From NCBI GenBank assembly GCA_045628125.1, contig JAZQPA010000142.1, positions 9,165 to 73,164 on the forward strand: a stretch of 64,000 nt of DNA, given 5' to 3'. Source of the DNA: Minthousia sp045628125 (GTDB taxonomy: Bacteria; Bacteroidota; Bacteroidia; Bacteroidales; Bacteroidaceae). How positions within the stretch are numbered: position 1 is the stretch's first letter; the number at the start of each line of letters is the position of its first letter. A model generated the notes under the pieces. It saw only the letters and a program-made list of their open reading frames with translations, was not told the origin of the DNA and did not search any database. Shown piece after piece: positions 25,415 through 33,646 of the stretch. Both the position numbers and the translations under genes were made by a program.

Positions 25415-25780
25415 TTATGAACCCAATTTTGAGCCGGCAAAAACAGCCAGTAATCCTAGTGCAATACTTGCTGCCAAGTAGACACCAAACATGATGTGGT
25501 TGCCAGTTTTCAATAAGTTTAGTGATTCATTACTGAATGTACTGAAGGTTGTGAAACCTCCGCAAAGACCGGTTGTCAGCATTAGTCTCATTTCCGCGCT
25601 CCAATTCAATCGGGCACTCCAAGCATAGAACAGGCCGATAAGGAAACAGCCGGCAATATTGGACGCCCATGTGGCCCATGGAAAAGCCCAACTTCCACGG
25701 CTATTGATCATCAGTTGAACCCAATAACGCATAACACTGCCCAAACCACCACCTAAAAATATGAAAAAGCATTCTTTCAT
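25415..25780 (-). CDS. crcB: Fluoride exporter CrcB/Fluc
   Basis: A 121-residue, four-helix fluoride channel. Start chosen at ATG 25780 (MKECFFIFLGGGLGSVMRYW); longer starts would run over the -7 boxes. Family signatures are GGGLGSVMRYW in helix 1, NIAGCFLIG (the conserved Asn) in helix 2, and GFTTFSTFSNE with the phenylalanine box in helix 3. It works as an antiparallel dimer in the inner membrane. No fluoride riboswitch fits in the 27-base leader. Divergent from ilvA. Confidence 0.95.
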   Translation of the reverse strand: MKECFFIFLGGGLGSVMRYWVQLMINSRGSWAFPWATWASNIAGCFLIGLFYAWSARLNWSAEMRLMLTTGLCGGFTTFSTFSNESLNLLKTGNHIMFGVYLAASIALGLLAVFAGSKLGS

Positions 25781-25806
25781 GTTCCGAATTTCTTTTGTTT
25801 TCGGTG

Positions 25807-25814
25807 CAAATATA
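25807..25814 (-). promoter_or_regulatory. Putative crcB -7 box
   Basis: Minus strand TATATTTG, 26 bases upstream of the crcB ATG. Confidence 0.55.
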
Positions 25815-25827
25815 CACAAAAAAAGTG

Positions 25828-25835
25828 TACCTTTG
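25828..25835 (+). promoter_or_regulatory. Putative ilvA -7 box
   Basis: TACCTTTG, 37 bases upstream of the ilvA ATG and back to back with the crcB box. Confidence 0.55.
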
Positions 25836-25872
25836 CGTTGCAATATCGCAGAATATTTACAACTAACCAGCA

Positions 25873-27072
25873 ATGGAAAATTTAAGCATTAAGGATATAT
25901 ACAGTGCAACTTATGTGCTGAAACCTATCATTCGTCCAACCAATCTGATTGCCGCACCTCTTATGCGACCAGGCTGTGATATCTTCATTAAACCAGAAAA
26001 CCTTCAGGTTACCGGTTCATTCAAGGTTCGAGGATCCAGTTACATGATTTCTCAGTTGTCAGATGAGGAGAAAGCACGTGGCGTAATTGCTTGCTCTGCA
26101 GGTAATCACGCTCAAGGTGTGGCATTGGCTGCTAAAGCTTGTGGTATTAGCAGTATTATCTGTTTGCCTGCCGGTGCCCCTATTTCTAAGGTTGAGGCTA
26201 CTCGTAGCTATGGTGCAGAGATTTGTTTGGTTCCTGGCGTGTATGATGATGCTTACCAGAAAGCTTTGGAACTCAAGGAGGAGAAAAACATGATGTTTGT
26301 TCATCCTTTTGATAACCTTCAGGTTATTGCCGGTCAGGGTACTATCGGATTGGAGATTCTGAATGATTTACCAAATGCTGACGCCATTATAGTTCCTATT
26401 GGTGGAGGTGGTTTGATAAGTGGTGTGGCTTTTGCTGCTAAGCAGATTAATCCAAAAATCAAGGTTTATGGCGTTCAGGCAGCGGGTGCGCCTAGCATGG
26501 TTCATAGTATCAGCAATGGAAAAATTACTTGTCTGGATAAGGTCTCTACATTGGCAGATGGTATCGCGGTAAAACAACCGGGAGAACATACTTTTGATAT
26601 TTGCAACAAGTATGTGGATGAGATTGTAACCGTTACCGAAGATGAGATTTGTGCGGCTATTCTGTTCCTGTTGGAGCGTCATAAGCTGGTAGCCGAAGGC
26701 GCCGGTGCTGTTTCTGTGGCTGCAGCCATGTTCTCAAAACTGCCATTAGAAGGCAAGAAAACGGTATGTGTAGTGAGTGGCGGTAATGTGGATGTTACTA
26801 TCTTCAACCGTATCATCAATCGTGGTTTGCAGAAGGGTGGTCGTTTATGTACCCTTTCTTTGGAGATTTCCGACCGTCCAGGCCAGCTGGTTCAGGTAAG
26901 TAAGCTGATAGCTGATTTAGGAGCTAATGTTACGGGTGTTCTTCACGAACGCACCAATGCCATTATCGATGTGAATAGTTGTGTGTTACGTATTTCAATG
27001 GAAACTAGAAACAAGGAACATATTGATCAGATATGTAAGGCCATTGTAAAACATGGATTCCATATATTATAA
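25873..27072 (+). CDS. ilvA: Threonine ammonia-lyase
   Basis: PLP enzyme converting threonine to 2-oxobutanoate, the first step of isoleucine synthesis, or threonine breakdown. The 399 residues comprise the catalytic domain, with PLP-binding lysine K51 in TGSFKVRG, the phosphate-binding PIGGGGLISG, and CVVSGGNVD, followed by one ACT domain (about 325-399, LSLEISDRPGQLVQVSKLIA). The short one-ACT form is the TdcB/TD2-like type common in anaerobes rather than the two-ACT E. coli IlvA, so regulation by isoleucine is uncertain. A strong terminator follows. Confidence 0.94.
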   Translation: MENLSIKDIYSATYVLKPIIRPTNLIAAPLMRPGCDIFIKPENLQVTGSFKVRGSSYMISQLSDEEKARGVIACSAGNHAQGVALAAKACGISSIICLPAGAPISKVEATRSYGAEICLVPGVYDDAYQKALELKEEKNMMFVHPFDNLQVIAGQGTIGLEILNDLPNADAIIVPIGGGGLISGVAFAAKQINPKIKVYGVQAAGAPSMVHSISNGKITCLDKVSTLADGIAVKQPGEHTFDICNKYVDEIVTVTEDEICAAILFLLERHKLVAEGAGAVSVAAAMFSKLPLEGKKTVCVVSGGNVDVTIFNRIINRGLQKGGRLCTLSLEISDRPGQLVQVSKLIADLGANVTGVLHERTNAIIDVNSCVLRISMETRNKEHIDQICKAIVKHGFHIL

Positions 27073-27103
27073 AATTGTCTATTCATACATTCTGAAAAAA
27101 TAA

Positions 27104-27150
27104 AGGTTCCTGTCCAATAGAGTAATGTCTGATTGGACAGGAATCTTTGC
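27104..27150. terminator. Bidirectional terminator after ilvA
   Basis: TTCCTGTCCAAT (27107-27118) pairs with ATTGGACAGGAA (27132-27143), with flanking A and T tracts. It serves ilvA and the methyltransferase gene that converges on it. Confidence 0.85.
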
Positions 27151-27183
27151 TATGCATAGAATGACAATTCTATAAAGAAAAGA

Positions 27184-27906
27184 TTACTTCTTATTTCTTT
27201 CTATCTTAGCTAGAAAATCATAATGTTCTCCATATTCAACTACTTCGGCAGTAAATCCTTGTTTCTCTGCTTCTTCCTGCAAAAGGTCGGCATCAATGTA
27301 TAACCAAGGGAATTCTTCTCCCTTTATCCTTTTGTATTGCATCTGATAGGAGAGCTCTCCGTAGTAGTCCATGTGTGATGGGATTTCGATGATATCGTCT
27401 TCAACCTCGAATACATAGCAGATGTCAGAAGAGTCTAGCAATACTTGGCCGCCATCGGCTAATATTTTGTCTATCTGGGTAAAGAAATCAGGCAACTTTT
27501 TTAATGTGCCGATAATTCCGATTCCATTCATCAGCATCAGAATGGTGTCGTATTTCTCTTCCACTTTCCAGAAATCCTGAAGTTGGGCATCATCAACACC
27601 TCTTTGGCGCATGGTCTCAACAGACAAATCCGAGATATCGATGGCTGTGACCTGTTTGCCCATGTCTTGTAGTGCTAATGAGTGGCAACCTGCTCCTGCA
27701 CCTACATCCAAAATTCGACCATTTGCCAGTTGTAGTGCCTTCTGTTCCAGTGGCGGCATCTCGTTATATTCGCGGAATAGGGTTTCCAAGGGAATCTCAT
27801 CCTCCTCAAACATTGGGGAGAATACACGCAATCTGCCGGTAGTCTTACCATCTGTCTTATAATAGTCGGCTATTGCCGCACCCATCGGGTCTTTTTCTTT
27901 AATCAT
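27184..27906 (-). CDS. Class I SAM-dependent methyltransferase
   Basis: A 240-residue methyltransferase. The SAM-binding motif I is RILDVGAGAGCHSLAL (about 69-84), followed by VTAIDISDLSVETM and the post-I acidic residue. The C-terminal part (SYQMQYKRIKGEEFPWLYID) is the substrate domain typical of small-molecule methyltransferases. It overlaps the tyrosine phosphatase gene by four bases and is the last gene of a long leftward run. The substrate is unknown. Confidence 0.88.
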   Translation of the reverse strand: MIKEKDPMGAAIADYYKTDGKTTGRLRVFSPMFEEDEIPLETLFREYNEMPPLEQKALQLANGRILDVGAGAGCHSLALQDMGKQVTAIDISDLSVETMRQRGVDDAQLQDFWKVEEKYDTILMLMNGIGIIGTLKKLPDFFTQIDKILADGGQVLLDSSDICYVFEVEDDIIEIPSHMDYYGELSYQMQYKRIKGEEFPWLYIDADLLQEEAEKQGFTAEVVEYGEHYDFLAKIERNKK

Positions 27907-28364
27907 AATAAGTTCTTGTCAATTTGTTTCAGAAGGGCGCTACATCCTTCGGTAACGTCTCTCCATGTGGCTGTAAAGTCACCGGTATACCAGGGGTCTG
28001 CGACATCACCAGGACGTGAGGTCAGGTTCATCAGTTTGATGATTTTACCATCAGGGTCTCCGCCTGTAATACGGTTCATGTTACGGATGTTCCATTCATC
28101 CATGCCTATTAGGAAGTCGAATTCCTGATAATCACGCCTAGTCATCTGACGGGCAGTCTTTCCCTTACAGGATATGCCATGATTGGCCAGCATCTGGCGG
28201 GCAGGCGGATACACGCTGTTGCCTATTTCCTCGGTAGAGGTGGCAGCCGATTCGATGTAGAATTCACTCTGTCGTCCGGCTTTAGCTATAAGGTCCTTCA
28301 TCACGAATTCTGCCATCGGACTTCTGCAGATGTTGCCGTGGCACACAAACAGTATTCTTTTCAT
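27903..28364 (-). CDS. Low-molecular-weight protein tyrosine phosphatase
   Basis: A 153-residue phosphatase; start at ATG 28364 (MKRILFVCHGNICRSPMAEF). The P-loop CHGNICRS has the nucleophile C8 and phosphate-binding R14, and the general-acid loop DPWYTGDF lies near the C-terminus. Such enzymes dephosphorylate bacterial tyrosine kinases, often in capsule export, or arginine-phosphate proteins; no kinase gene is nearby. It lies two bases after the formate/nitrite transporter gene and overlaps the methyltransferase gene. Confidence 0.93.
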   Translation of the reverse strand: MKRILFVCHGNICRSPMAEFVMKDLIAKAGRQSEFYIESAATSTEEIGNSVYPPARQMLANHGISCKGKTARQMTRRDYQEFDFLIGMDEWNIRNMNRITGGDPDGKIIKLMNLTSRPGDVADPWYTGDFTATWRDVTEGCSALLKQIDKNLL

Positions 28365-28366
28365 TC

Positions 28367-28957
28367 TCATTCCTTGATTACAGCACGATACAGGTTGCAT
28401 CCTACAAAATTTCCGGCTACAATGCAGACATAGAAAATCAGGATGTTAATTGCATTGTCTGCCAGGAAAGATACCGGTACACAGAGATAATAAAAAACAT
28501 CGGCTACACAGTGGGGAAAACCGCACATAATGAACAGAGGTACTCCAAACAGCAGGGGAAGGTTCTGGCTTTTACGTGCAAAGGTAACGGCTGTTGTCAT
28601 GATGAAACCGCAACCGACAGCCAGGATGCTGCCCCTAAGTGGTCCCATGGCCAATCGTCCTTCCAGAATTTTCTGTGCTGTTTCCTGTAAGGGCATAGGT
28701 GAGCAGCGTACCATTAGTGCGACAGCTAAACAGCCGATAATGTTGCCGAACAGAATGAAAAACAATTTGCCAACTTCACCTCTCTTTATGAATCCGGCAG
28801 TACCGGTATACAGGCGAAGGCCGTAATGAACCACAGTCAGTAAACCGAAAGCAAAGAGTACTGCACCGATGATGCTTTTCTCTGCCAGATAGCCGAAACC
28901 TGCAATACCGATGCATATGCCGGCCAAGAAAGAAGAACGAAATGTCTGCATAGTCAT
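28367..28957 (-). CDS. Formate/nitrite transporter family channel
   Basis: A 196-residue inner-membrane protein with about six helices; start at ATG 28957. The motif GFPHCVADVFYY carries the central histidine of FNT channels, and LFGNIIGCLA matches the conserved Asn helix. It is shorter than FocA or NirC (about 270-285 residues) because the N- and C-terminal tails are missing. Formate or nitrite is the likely anion, but family members also carry hydrosulfide or lactate. It is 55 bases downstream of an SDR gene. Confidence 0.85.
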   Translation of the reverse strand: MTMQTFRSSFLAGICIGIAGFGYLAEKSIIGAVLFAFGLLTVVHYGLRLYTGTAGFIKRGEVGKLFFILFGNIIGCLAVALMVRCSPMPLQETAQKILEGRLAMGPLRGSILAVGCGFIMTTAVTFARKSQNLPLLFGVPLFIMCGFPHCVADVFYYLCVPVSFLADNAINILIFYVCIVAGNFVGCNLYRAVIKE

Positions 28958-29012
28958 AATAGTTTGTTTTGTGCAAAGATACAGCTTTCCGGGCTCTTTT
29001 GCAAATCTCACA

Positions 29013-29744
29013 TTATTTGGTACTGACTTTCATCTTTACCCAAATCCAACGAGGAACCAACTTCCAGAAGAACACTAATATGCGGTATTTCCAGTCAATA
29101 ACGATAACGGGTTTCTTTTTCTCCAGTGCCATTACTATTTCTTTGGCTACATCTGGTGCCGTCAGCTGCATAGGGTAACTACCGTCTTTTATCAGATCGG
29201 TAGCTACAAATCCAGGGCGTATGTCTGTAAAGGTGATAGGGTATCCTTTCATGTGTGCCAGCTGCTGAAGGCACTCCATATAGTGGTTTTGAAATCGTTT
29301 GGTAGATGAATAGGAAGGTGCTGCGCCTAGTCCTTTGGTGCCGGCAATACTGCTAATACAGGCTATATGACCTCCACCATTCTGCGCAAAATAATGGAAT
29401 ACATGGGTAATCATTCGGGTAAAACCAAGGGCATTGGTTTCTACGGTTCGCATCTCCTTATCTATATCGAGTGATGGATTCTGATAACCTATTCCCGATG
29501 AATGGAAATATAAATCTATGCCATTCATTTTGTCTATCAGTTTATCCAAAAGGACAGGGGCATCCTCTTGGGTAATATCAATGACTTCGTATGTCTTTAC
29601 ACCGGCAAGTTCCTGACTTATCTGCTCCAGTAATTGTACTCTTCTTCCTGCAATACCCAGTTCCCATCCTTTGGCACTCAGCAGTTTGGCCACTTCCAAT
29701 CCTATGCCCGATGTGGCTCCTATAATTATGGCTTTCTTATTCAT
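29013..29744 (-). CDS. Short-chain dehydrogenase/reductase
   Basis: A 243-residue SDR. The cofactor motif is IIIGATSGIGLEVAKLL (about 6-22), the arginine-rich IAGRRVQLL suggests NADP(H), CISSIAGTKG holds the catalytic serine and the catalytic YSSTK has Tyr and Lys. A hydrophobic C-terminal stretch (YRILVFFWKLVPRWIWVK) could associate with the membrane. The substrate is unknown. It lies eight bases after the GNAT gene. Confidence 0.9.
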   Translation of the reverse strand: MNKKAIIIGATSGIGLEVAKLLSAKGWELGIAGRRVQLLEQISQELAGVKTYEVIDITQEDAPVLLDKLIDKMNGIDLYFHSSGIGYQNPSLDIDKEMRTVETNALGFTRMITHVFHYFAQNGGGHIACISSIAGTKGLGAAPSYSSTKRFQNHYMECLQQLAHMKGYPITFTDIRPGFVATDLIKDGSYPMQLTAPDVAKEIVMALEKKKPVIVIDWKYRILVFFWKLVPRWIWVKMKVSTK

Positions 29745-29752
29745 ATTATCAG

Positions 29753-30175
29753 TTATAGATCCATGACATACACATTTGTTTCTTTCATACGGAATCCCAC
29801 GGCTTTATACAGCCCGTTTGCTGATACTCTTGAGGGGCGGGAAGTCAGTTGCACATGAATGGGAGCCAATTGCTTCAGCTCCTCTATGGCGTGTGTCATC
29901 AGTTGTTTCCCTAAATGCTGTCCCTGATAGTCGGTATGCACTACCACATCCTCCACGCTGGCCTTTTTACCAGTAGGGGAATAGAATATACATAAGGTGT
30001 AACAACCTATGATTCTGTCCTCATCACGCATTACATAAAGGTGACATGTATGGCAATCAACGGTTTGCTGAAGTTTCTGCAGTGTAAGCAGTAGGGTTGG
30101 ATCCAGTATCTGCATCAACTCTGCCATTTGCTCTAATTCCTGGCTGTTGAATTGGATTAATTCGGTAATGGTCAT
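29753..30175 (-). CDS. GNAT family N-acetyltransferase
   Basis: A 140-residue acetyltransferase with the acetyl-CoA motif VVHTDYQGQHLGKQLM (about 78-93; Q-x-x-G-x-G/A type) and the preceding strand VEDVVV. The C-terminal LYKAVGFRMKETNVYVM is the usual last strand pair. No substrate can be assigned. Part of the leftward run 33554 to 27184. Confidence 0.87.
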   Translation of the reverse strand: MTITELIQFNSQELEQMAELMQILDPTLLLTLQKLQQTVDCHTCHLYVMRDEDRIIGCYTLCIFYSPTGKKASVEDVVVHTDYQGQHLGKQLMTHAIEELKQLAPIHVQLTSRPSRVSANGLYKAVGFRMKETNVYVMDL

Positions 30176-30204
30176 ATAAGCATTGTTTTGTTTTCAAGAT
30201 CCTT

Positions 30205-30795
30205 TCAGATCATCTGTAATTGCTGAAACATGGTTCGATAAGCATCAGCCTTCTTGGCCAGTGCTATGGGATAAGCCCTTGAAGTACTTGGCATGCGGTA
30301 TAGACGGAATATTTGCCCATTGAGCATGAATTCCGAACTTGAACCCATTTTTGGTTGAGCTATTTGGAAGTGTTCACAAAGCGTATCGGTGGCTTTCTGT
30401 CCTGTAGTGACAATAGCCCGGCAATCAGGCATTTGGGAAAGCAGTGACTCCACATTGGTTGGAGTTACTACTTCCAGAAATTTGTCCGATGCATTGTCCT
30501 GCAATCTGCGGACAGCACTAGCAGTATCAAAGATTCCTATACCAACGGTGTTCAAAAAATCGATAATCTCAGGCTTCCGGTAAGTTTTTGCTTGTGTATC
30601 TACAAAATAGAGAGGGCTTTCGAAGAAGATAAGTCCTAATACACGCCACATGTCATTTTGAAAGTTAGGATAATAGAAATGAAATGCCCACCTCTTTTGT
30701 TGAGGCGGGAATGACCCTAGCATCAGCAACTTTCCGTTAGTAGGAAGAAAGGGCTCCAGCGGATGCTGTTCAACCGGAATAGTGTTATTCTGCAT
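30205..30795 (-). CDS. Uracil/deoxyinosine-DNA glycosylase family protein
   Basis: A 196-residue protein of the uracil-DNA glycosylase superfamily, similar to the Mug/deoxyinosine glycosylase group. Start at ATG 30795, just after the NUDIX gene stop. The motif LMLGSFPPQQKRWAFHFYYP corresponds to motif 1 with the water-activating region, followed by NFQNDMWRVLG, and RMPSTSRAYP to motif 2. It would remove deaminated bases from DNA. The grouping with a NUDIX hydrolase suggests nucleotide or DNA quality control, though these two families are frequent neighbours by chance. Confidence 0.85.
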   Translation of the reverse strand: MQNNTIPVEQHPLEPFLPTNGKLLMLGSFPPQQKRWAFHFYYPNFQNDMWRVLGLIFFESPLYFVDTQAKTYRKPEIIDFLNTVGIGIFDTASAVRRLQDNASDKFLEVVTPTNVESLLSQMPDCRAIVTTGQKATDTLCEHFQIAQPKMGSSSEFMLNGQIFRLYRMPSTSRAYPIALAKKADAYRTMFQQLQMI

Positions 30796-30796
30796 A

Positions 30797-31357
30797 TTAT
30801 TTGTATGATGCAAAATATTTCCACAATGGAGCCACCATCAGAGCTTGTTTCAACTGGTCTGTTTGCATCAGTTCCCACACTTCCTCACGTGAAAGCAGAT
30901 AAACAGAAATGTCCTCAGTACTGTCCAGATCCTGATCACCCAGACGGGTTACTCCTTCTGCCAGATAGCAGTGGGTCAAGTTGTTACAGCAACTCGGATT
31001 CTGTCCTATTTCCATCAGCTTAGTCCATGTCCCTCCTCCAAAACCGGTTTCTTCCATCAGTTCACGTTTGGCAGCTTCCAGCGGTTCTTCTCCTTCTTCT
31101 ATAACACCTGCACAAATCTCGTAATTGATGGTGCCCAAGGCATGACGGTACTGACGTTCAAAAACAAACTGTCCATCATCGGTTATGGCGATGACGTTGA
31201 CCCAATCAGGATACTCTAAAACCCAGTGTTCAGGATTCTCCCTACCATCAGGCAAGCGCACATGATCCTTGCGTGCGGTAAGCCAAGGGCGGCGAATGAA
31301 GTATTCACTCTTTATGATGTCCCACTTTTGAGGTTCCTCGTTGATAATGCTTTTCAT
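30797..31357 (-). CDS. NUDIX hydrolase
   Basis: A 186-residue NUDIX enzyme; start at ATG 31357, overlapping the rhodanese gene stop by four bases. The NUDIX box starts GVIEEGEEPLEAAKRELMEE and continues TGFGG, with the catalytic glutamates of the REL...EE part. The N-terminal region (EYFIRRPWLTARKDHVRLPDG) resembles ADP-ribose pyrophosphatases. The likely substrate is ADP-ribose or another nucleoside diphosphate derivative. Confidence 0.92.
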   Translation of the reverse strand: MKSIINEEPQKWDIIKSEYFIRRPWLTARKDHVRLPDGRENPEHWVLEYPDWVNVIAITDDGQFVFERQYRHALGTINYEICAGVIEEGEEPLEAAKRELMEETGFGGGTWTKLMEIGQNPSCCNNLTHCYLAEGVTRLGDQDLDSTEDISVYLLSREEVWELMQTDQLKQALMVAPLWKYFASYK

Positions 31358-31746
31358 TTGGTTACAGGTTTTCCTGCGGCAACCCAACCCTTATAGCCGC
31401 TATCCAGTTCTACAACCTCAAATCCGTTCTTCACCAAAATCTGTGCAGCCTTTTTACTACGGTTACCGCCACGGCAGTATACAGCCAGTGTCTTTCCCTT
31501 TGGCAATTGCTGCAAAGCCTTTTCCTCAAAGTCGTCTTTCAGCACGTCAATATTAATGGTGTTGGCGATATGGCCTTCGGTATATTCCTCAACAGTGCGT
31601 ACGTCCAAGCGTACGATGGCTGTATCGGCAATTGCTTTCTCAAAATCCTCAGCACTCATGCTCTTAAAACCGGTAGTCTGTGCAGAACATCCGAAGATAT
31701 TTCCAATCATTGCACAAAATCCCATAAGTAAAAGTTTTACTTTCAT
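31354..31746 (-). CDS. Rhodanese-like lipoprotein
   Basis: A 130-residue exported rhodanese domain. The signal peptide ends at a lipobox-like IFGC (Cys about residue 20). The active-site loop CRGGNRS holds the catalytic cysteine (about residue 90), and VRLDVRTVEEYTEGHI and GYKGWVAAGKPV are standard rhodanese motifs. It would handle sulfane sulfur or act as a redox protein in the periplasm. It is 26 bases after the Fur-family gene and overlaps the NUDIX gene, so it may belong to the same metal- or redox-controlled operon. Confidence 0.9.
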   Translation of the reverse strand: MKVKLLLMGFCAMIGNIFGCSAQTTGFKSMSAEDFEKAIADTAIVRLDVRTVEEYTEGHIANTINIDVLKDDFEEKALQQLPKGKTLAVYCRGGNRSKKAAQILVKNGFEVVELDSGYKGWVAAGKPVTK

Positions 31747-31772
31747 ATGTAATTTGTTATAGTTTATTTATT

Positions 31773-32204
31773 TCATGCCATTAATGGCTTGTCTTTGCAT
31801 TTAGGGCAGATACCTTTCACCACATAGTTTATACTATTCATCTGAAAGTTTTCTGGCAATACCACCATAGGAATGTGAATATCTTCCAGACAATAGGTCG
31901 TATGACATTGCTCGCAAAAGAAGTGCACATGCAAATCCTCGAAGTCGCATTCTCCGTGACTGTGGCAAATTTCGTATTTTACACTATCACTTCCGTCTTC
32001 TATCACATGCAGCAGATGATGTTGCCGGAAAAGTGATAGCGTACGGAAAATGTTGCTTTTGTCTATGGTTTTCAGCAGTGATTCCAAATCGCCTAGAGAC
32101 AGGGAACGTCCAGCCATCTCCATTTCTTTATAAATCTGGATGCGGTTGGCTGTCGCCTTAATGCCCTTGGCTTCCAACAGTTTGATAATTTCTGCTTTTT
32201 CCAT
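31773..32204 (-). CDS. Fur-family metalloregulator
   Basis: A 143-residue Fur/Zur/PerR-family repressor. The winged helix covers about residues 1-85 (KGIKATANRIQIYKEM; NIFRTLSLFRQHHLLHV). The dimerisation part has HSHGECDFEDLHVHFFC with the metal-binding histidines, and two CxxC pairs (CEQC and CPKC) for structural zinc. Which metal or peroxide it senses cannot be read safely. It lies six bases downstream of a Cu/Zn-type efflux permease and a perfect palindrome sits at that operon's promoter, so autoregulation is likely. Confidence 0.92.
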   Translation of the reverse strand: MEKAEIIKLLEAKGIKATANRIQIYKEMEMAGRSLSLGDLESLLKTIDKSNIFRTLSLFRQHHLLHVIEDGSDSVKYEICHSHGECDFEDLHVHFFCEQCHTTYCLEDIHIPMVVLPENFQMNSINYVVKGICPKCKDKPLMA

Positions 32205-32210
32205 TTTATG

Positions 32211-33554
32211 TTATGCCAGTTCGAAACCGATAGATTCCACAGCTCCGCGAATTTCCTCTTCGGTTGCTGTACCCTTCACTTCGGCAGTGTTAGTTTCCAG
32301 ATAAACATGTACTTCGTCCACATTTTCCAATGCGGCAATGGCATTCTCCACACTGGTACGGCAGTGGTTGCAGTTCATGCCTTTCACATTATAAATATGG
32401 AAAGGTATGGCAACTTCCTCTGCTTTTCCTTCTTCCTCATGGCAGTGGCATTCTCTATTGCAGCAGTCGTCATCATCGTCATGACAATGGCAATGACTTT
32501 CTTCCTCTTCGTGGCAACCGCAGCCACATCCGCAACTGCATCCCTGGTGCTTGTGGCGTAGACGGAGTGTCAGTGCATTCAACAGCATCAGTGCCAATAG
32601 AATTGTACATCCTACTTTAAACCAGTCGGTTGACTTTTCGCAGCAGTCCATGGCTGTTTCTACGAAAGTAGGAGTGAACCATTCACGAGGCAAAAGGTAA
32701 TCGATACCGGTACCAAACAATACGGCTCCACTGATAATTGAAATCAAATAGAGAACCATAGTTTTCTTACCTAATACCTTATTAATGACCAAAATGGATG
32801 CCACATTACATGCAGGACCTGCCATAAGCATCACCAGGGCAGCGCCTGGAGTAAGTCCTTTCAGCATTAGGGCCACAGCGATAGGAATAGATCCGGTGGC
32901 ACACAGATACATGGGGATTGCCAGACACAACACAAATAGCATGCTAAGAAAGGTGTTGCCTGCAAACAAGGCAAAGAAACTGTTTGGGACAAATACAGTA
33001 ATCAATCCAGCTACAACCAGACCGATAACCAGCCATTTGCCGATATCCTGCATCATGTCGATATAGGCATATTTCAGTGCCTCGATGACTTTTTGGACAA
33101 AACTTTTTTGCTTTACTTCAGTTTCTTTTTTCTGTGCAGTTGCCGTTGGTACTCCTTCTGCAGTGTCATCAAATATATTTACTAGGTTGCCACCGAAAAT
33201 GGAAGTGCATAAAGCCACAATCGGACGGATGATGGCAAAAGGCAATCCCAATAGTGAGTAGGTAGCAATGATGGAATCTACGCCGGTCTGTGGGGTTGCA
33301 ATCAGAAACGATACAGTGGCACCTTTACTGGCTCCTTCCTTTCTGAGTGACATGGCAGTAGGAATCACACCGCATGAACATAATGGCAGTGGGATTCCAA
33401 ACAAGGCCGATAATAATACCGAGCGGAAGTTCCTTCCGGCTAAATACTTACTATATAGCGTGTTGGGAATAAAGACATGCATCAGTCCTGCCAAAAAGAA
33501 ACCCAACAACAGATATGGCGACATTTTATTCACCAAGTCAAACATTTCTTCCAT
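32211..33554 (-). CDS. SO_0444-type Cu/Zn efflux permease with metal-binding tail
   Basis: A 447-residue inner-membrane permease of the UPF0718/YraQ type (SO_0444 family). Two homologous halves each carry about four helices, with repeated motifs PLPLCSCGVIPTA and PMYLCATGSIPIA. After the last helix comes a linker (about residues 334-382) with 11 Cys and 8 His within 39 residues, then a C-terminal heavy-metal-associated domain (about 383-447) with the CxxC motif GMNCNHC. Export of copper or zinc is inferred from the family and from these metal-binding parts. It heads the operon with the Fur-family gene. Confidence 0.9.
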   Translation of the reverse strand: MEEMFDLVNKMSPYLLLGFFLAGLMHVFIPNTLYSKYLAGRNFRSVLLSALFGIPLPLCSCGVIPTAMSLRKEGASKGATVSFLIATPQTGVDSIIATYSLLGLPFAIIRPIVALCTSIFGGNLVNIFDDTAEGVPTATAQKKETEVKQKSFVQKVIEALKYAYIDMMQDIGKWLVIGLVVAGLITVFVPNSFFALFAGNTFLSMLFVLCLAIPMYLCATGSIPIAVALMLKGLTPGAALVMLMAGPACNVASILVINKVLGKKTMVLYLISIISGAVLFGTGIDYLLPREWFTPTFVETAMDCCEKSTDWFKVGCTILLALMLLNALTLRLRHKHQGCSCGCGCGCHEEEESHCHCHDDDDDCCNRECHCHEEEGKAEEVAIPFHIYNVKGMNCNHCRTSVENAIAALENVDEVHVYLETNTAEVKGTATEEEIRGAVESIGFELA

Positions 33555-33580
33555 AACTTCTTTTATTTATATTTTCTGTG

Positions 33581-33588
33581 CAAAGGTA
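33581..33588 (-). promoter_or_regulatory. Putative -7 box of the efflux permease-Fur operon
   Basis: Minus strand TACCTTTG, 26 bases upstream of the permease ATG. The region 14-26 bases further upstream contains a perfect palindrome. Confidence 0.55.
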
Positions 33589-33601
33589 CAATTAAATTTT
33601 G

Positions 33602-33614
33602 GCAACTCGGTTGC
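33602..33614. promoter_or_regulatory. Candidate operator: GCAAC-TCG-GTTGC palindrome
   Basis: A perfect 5-3-5 inverted repeat, overlapping a second palindrome GTTGCAAC (33610-33617). It lies immediately upstream of the -7 box, about where RNA polymerase contacts the -33 region, so a repressor bound here would block the promoter. The Fur-family protein encoded second in the operon is the natural candidate. Confidence 0.5.
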
Positions 33615-33646
33615 AACTTTATTCTGTTATCTGATCCGTGATTGTT

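Noticed and set aside
25781..25872. Fluoride riboswitch before crcB
   Set aside because: The predicted leader is only about 27 bases and no crcB-motif pseudoknot can be drawn.
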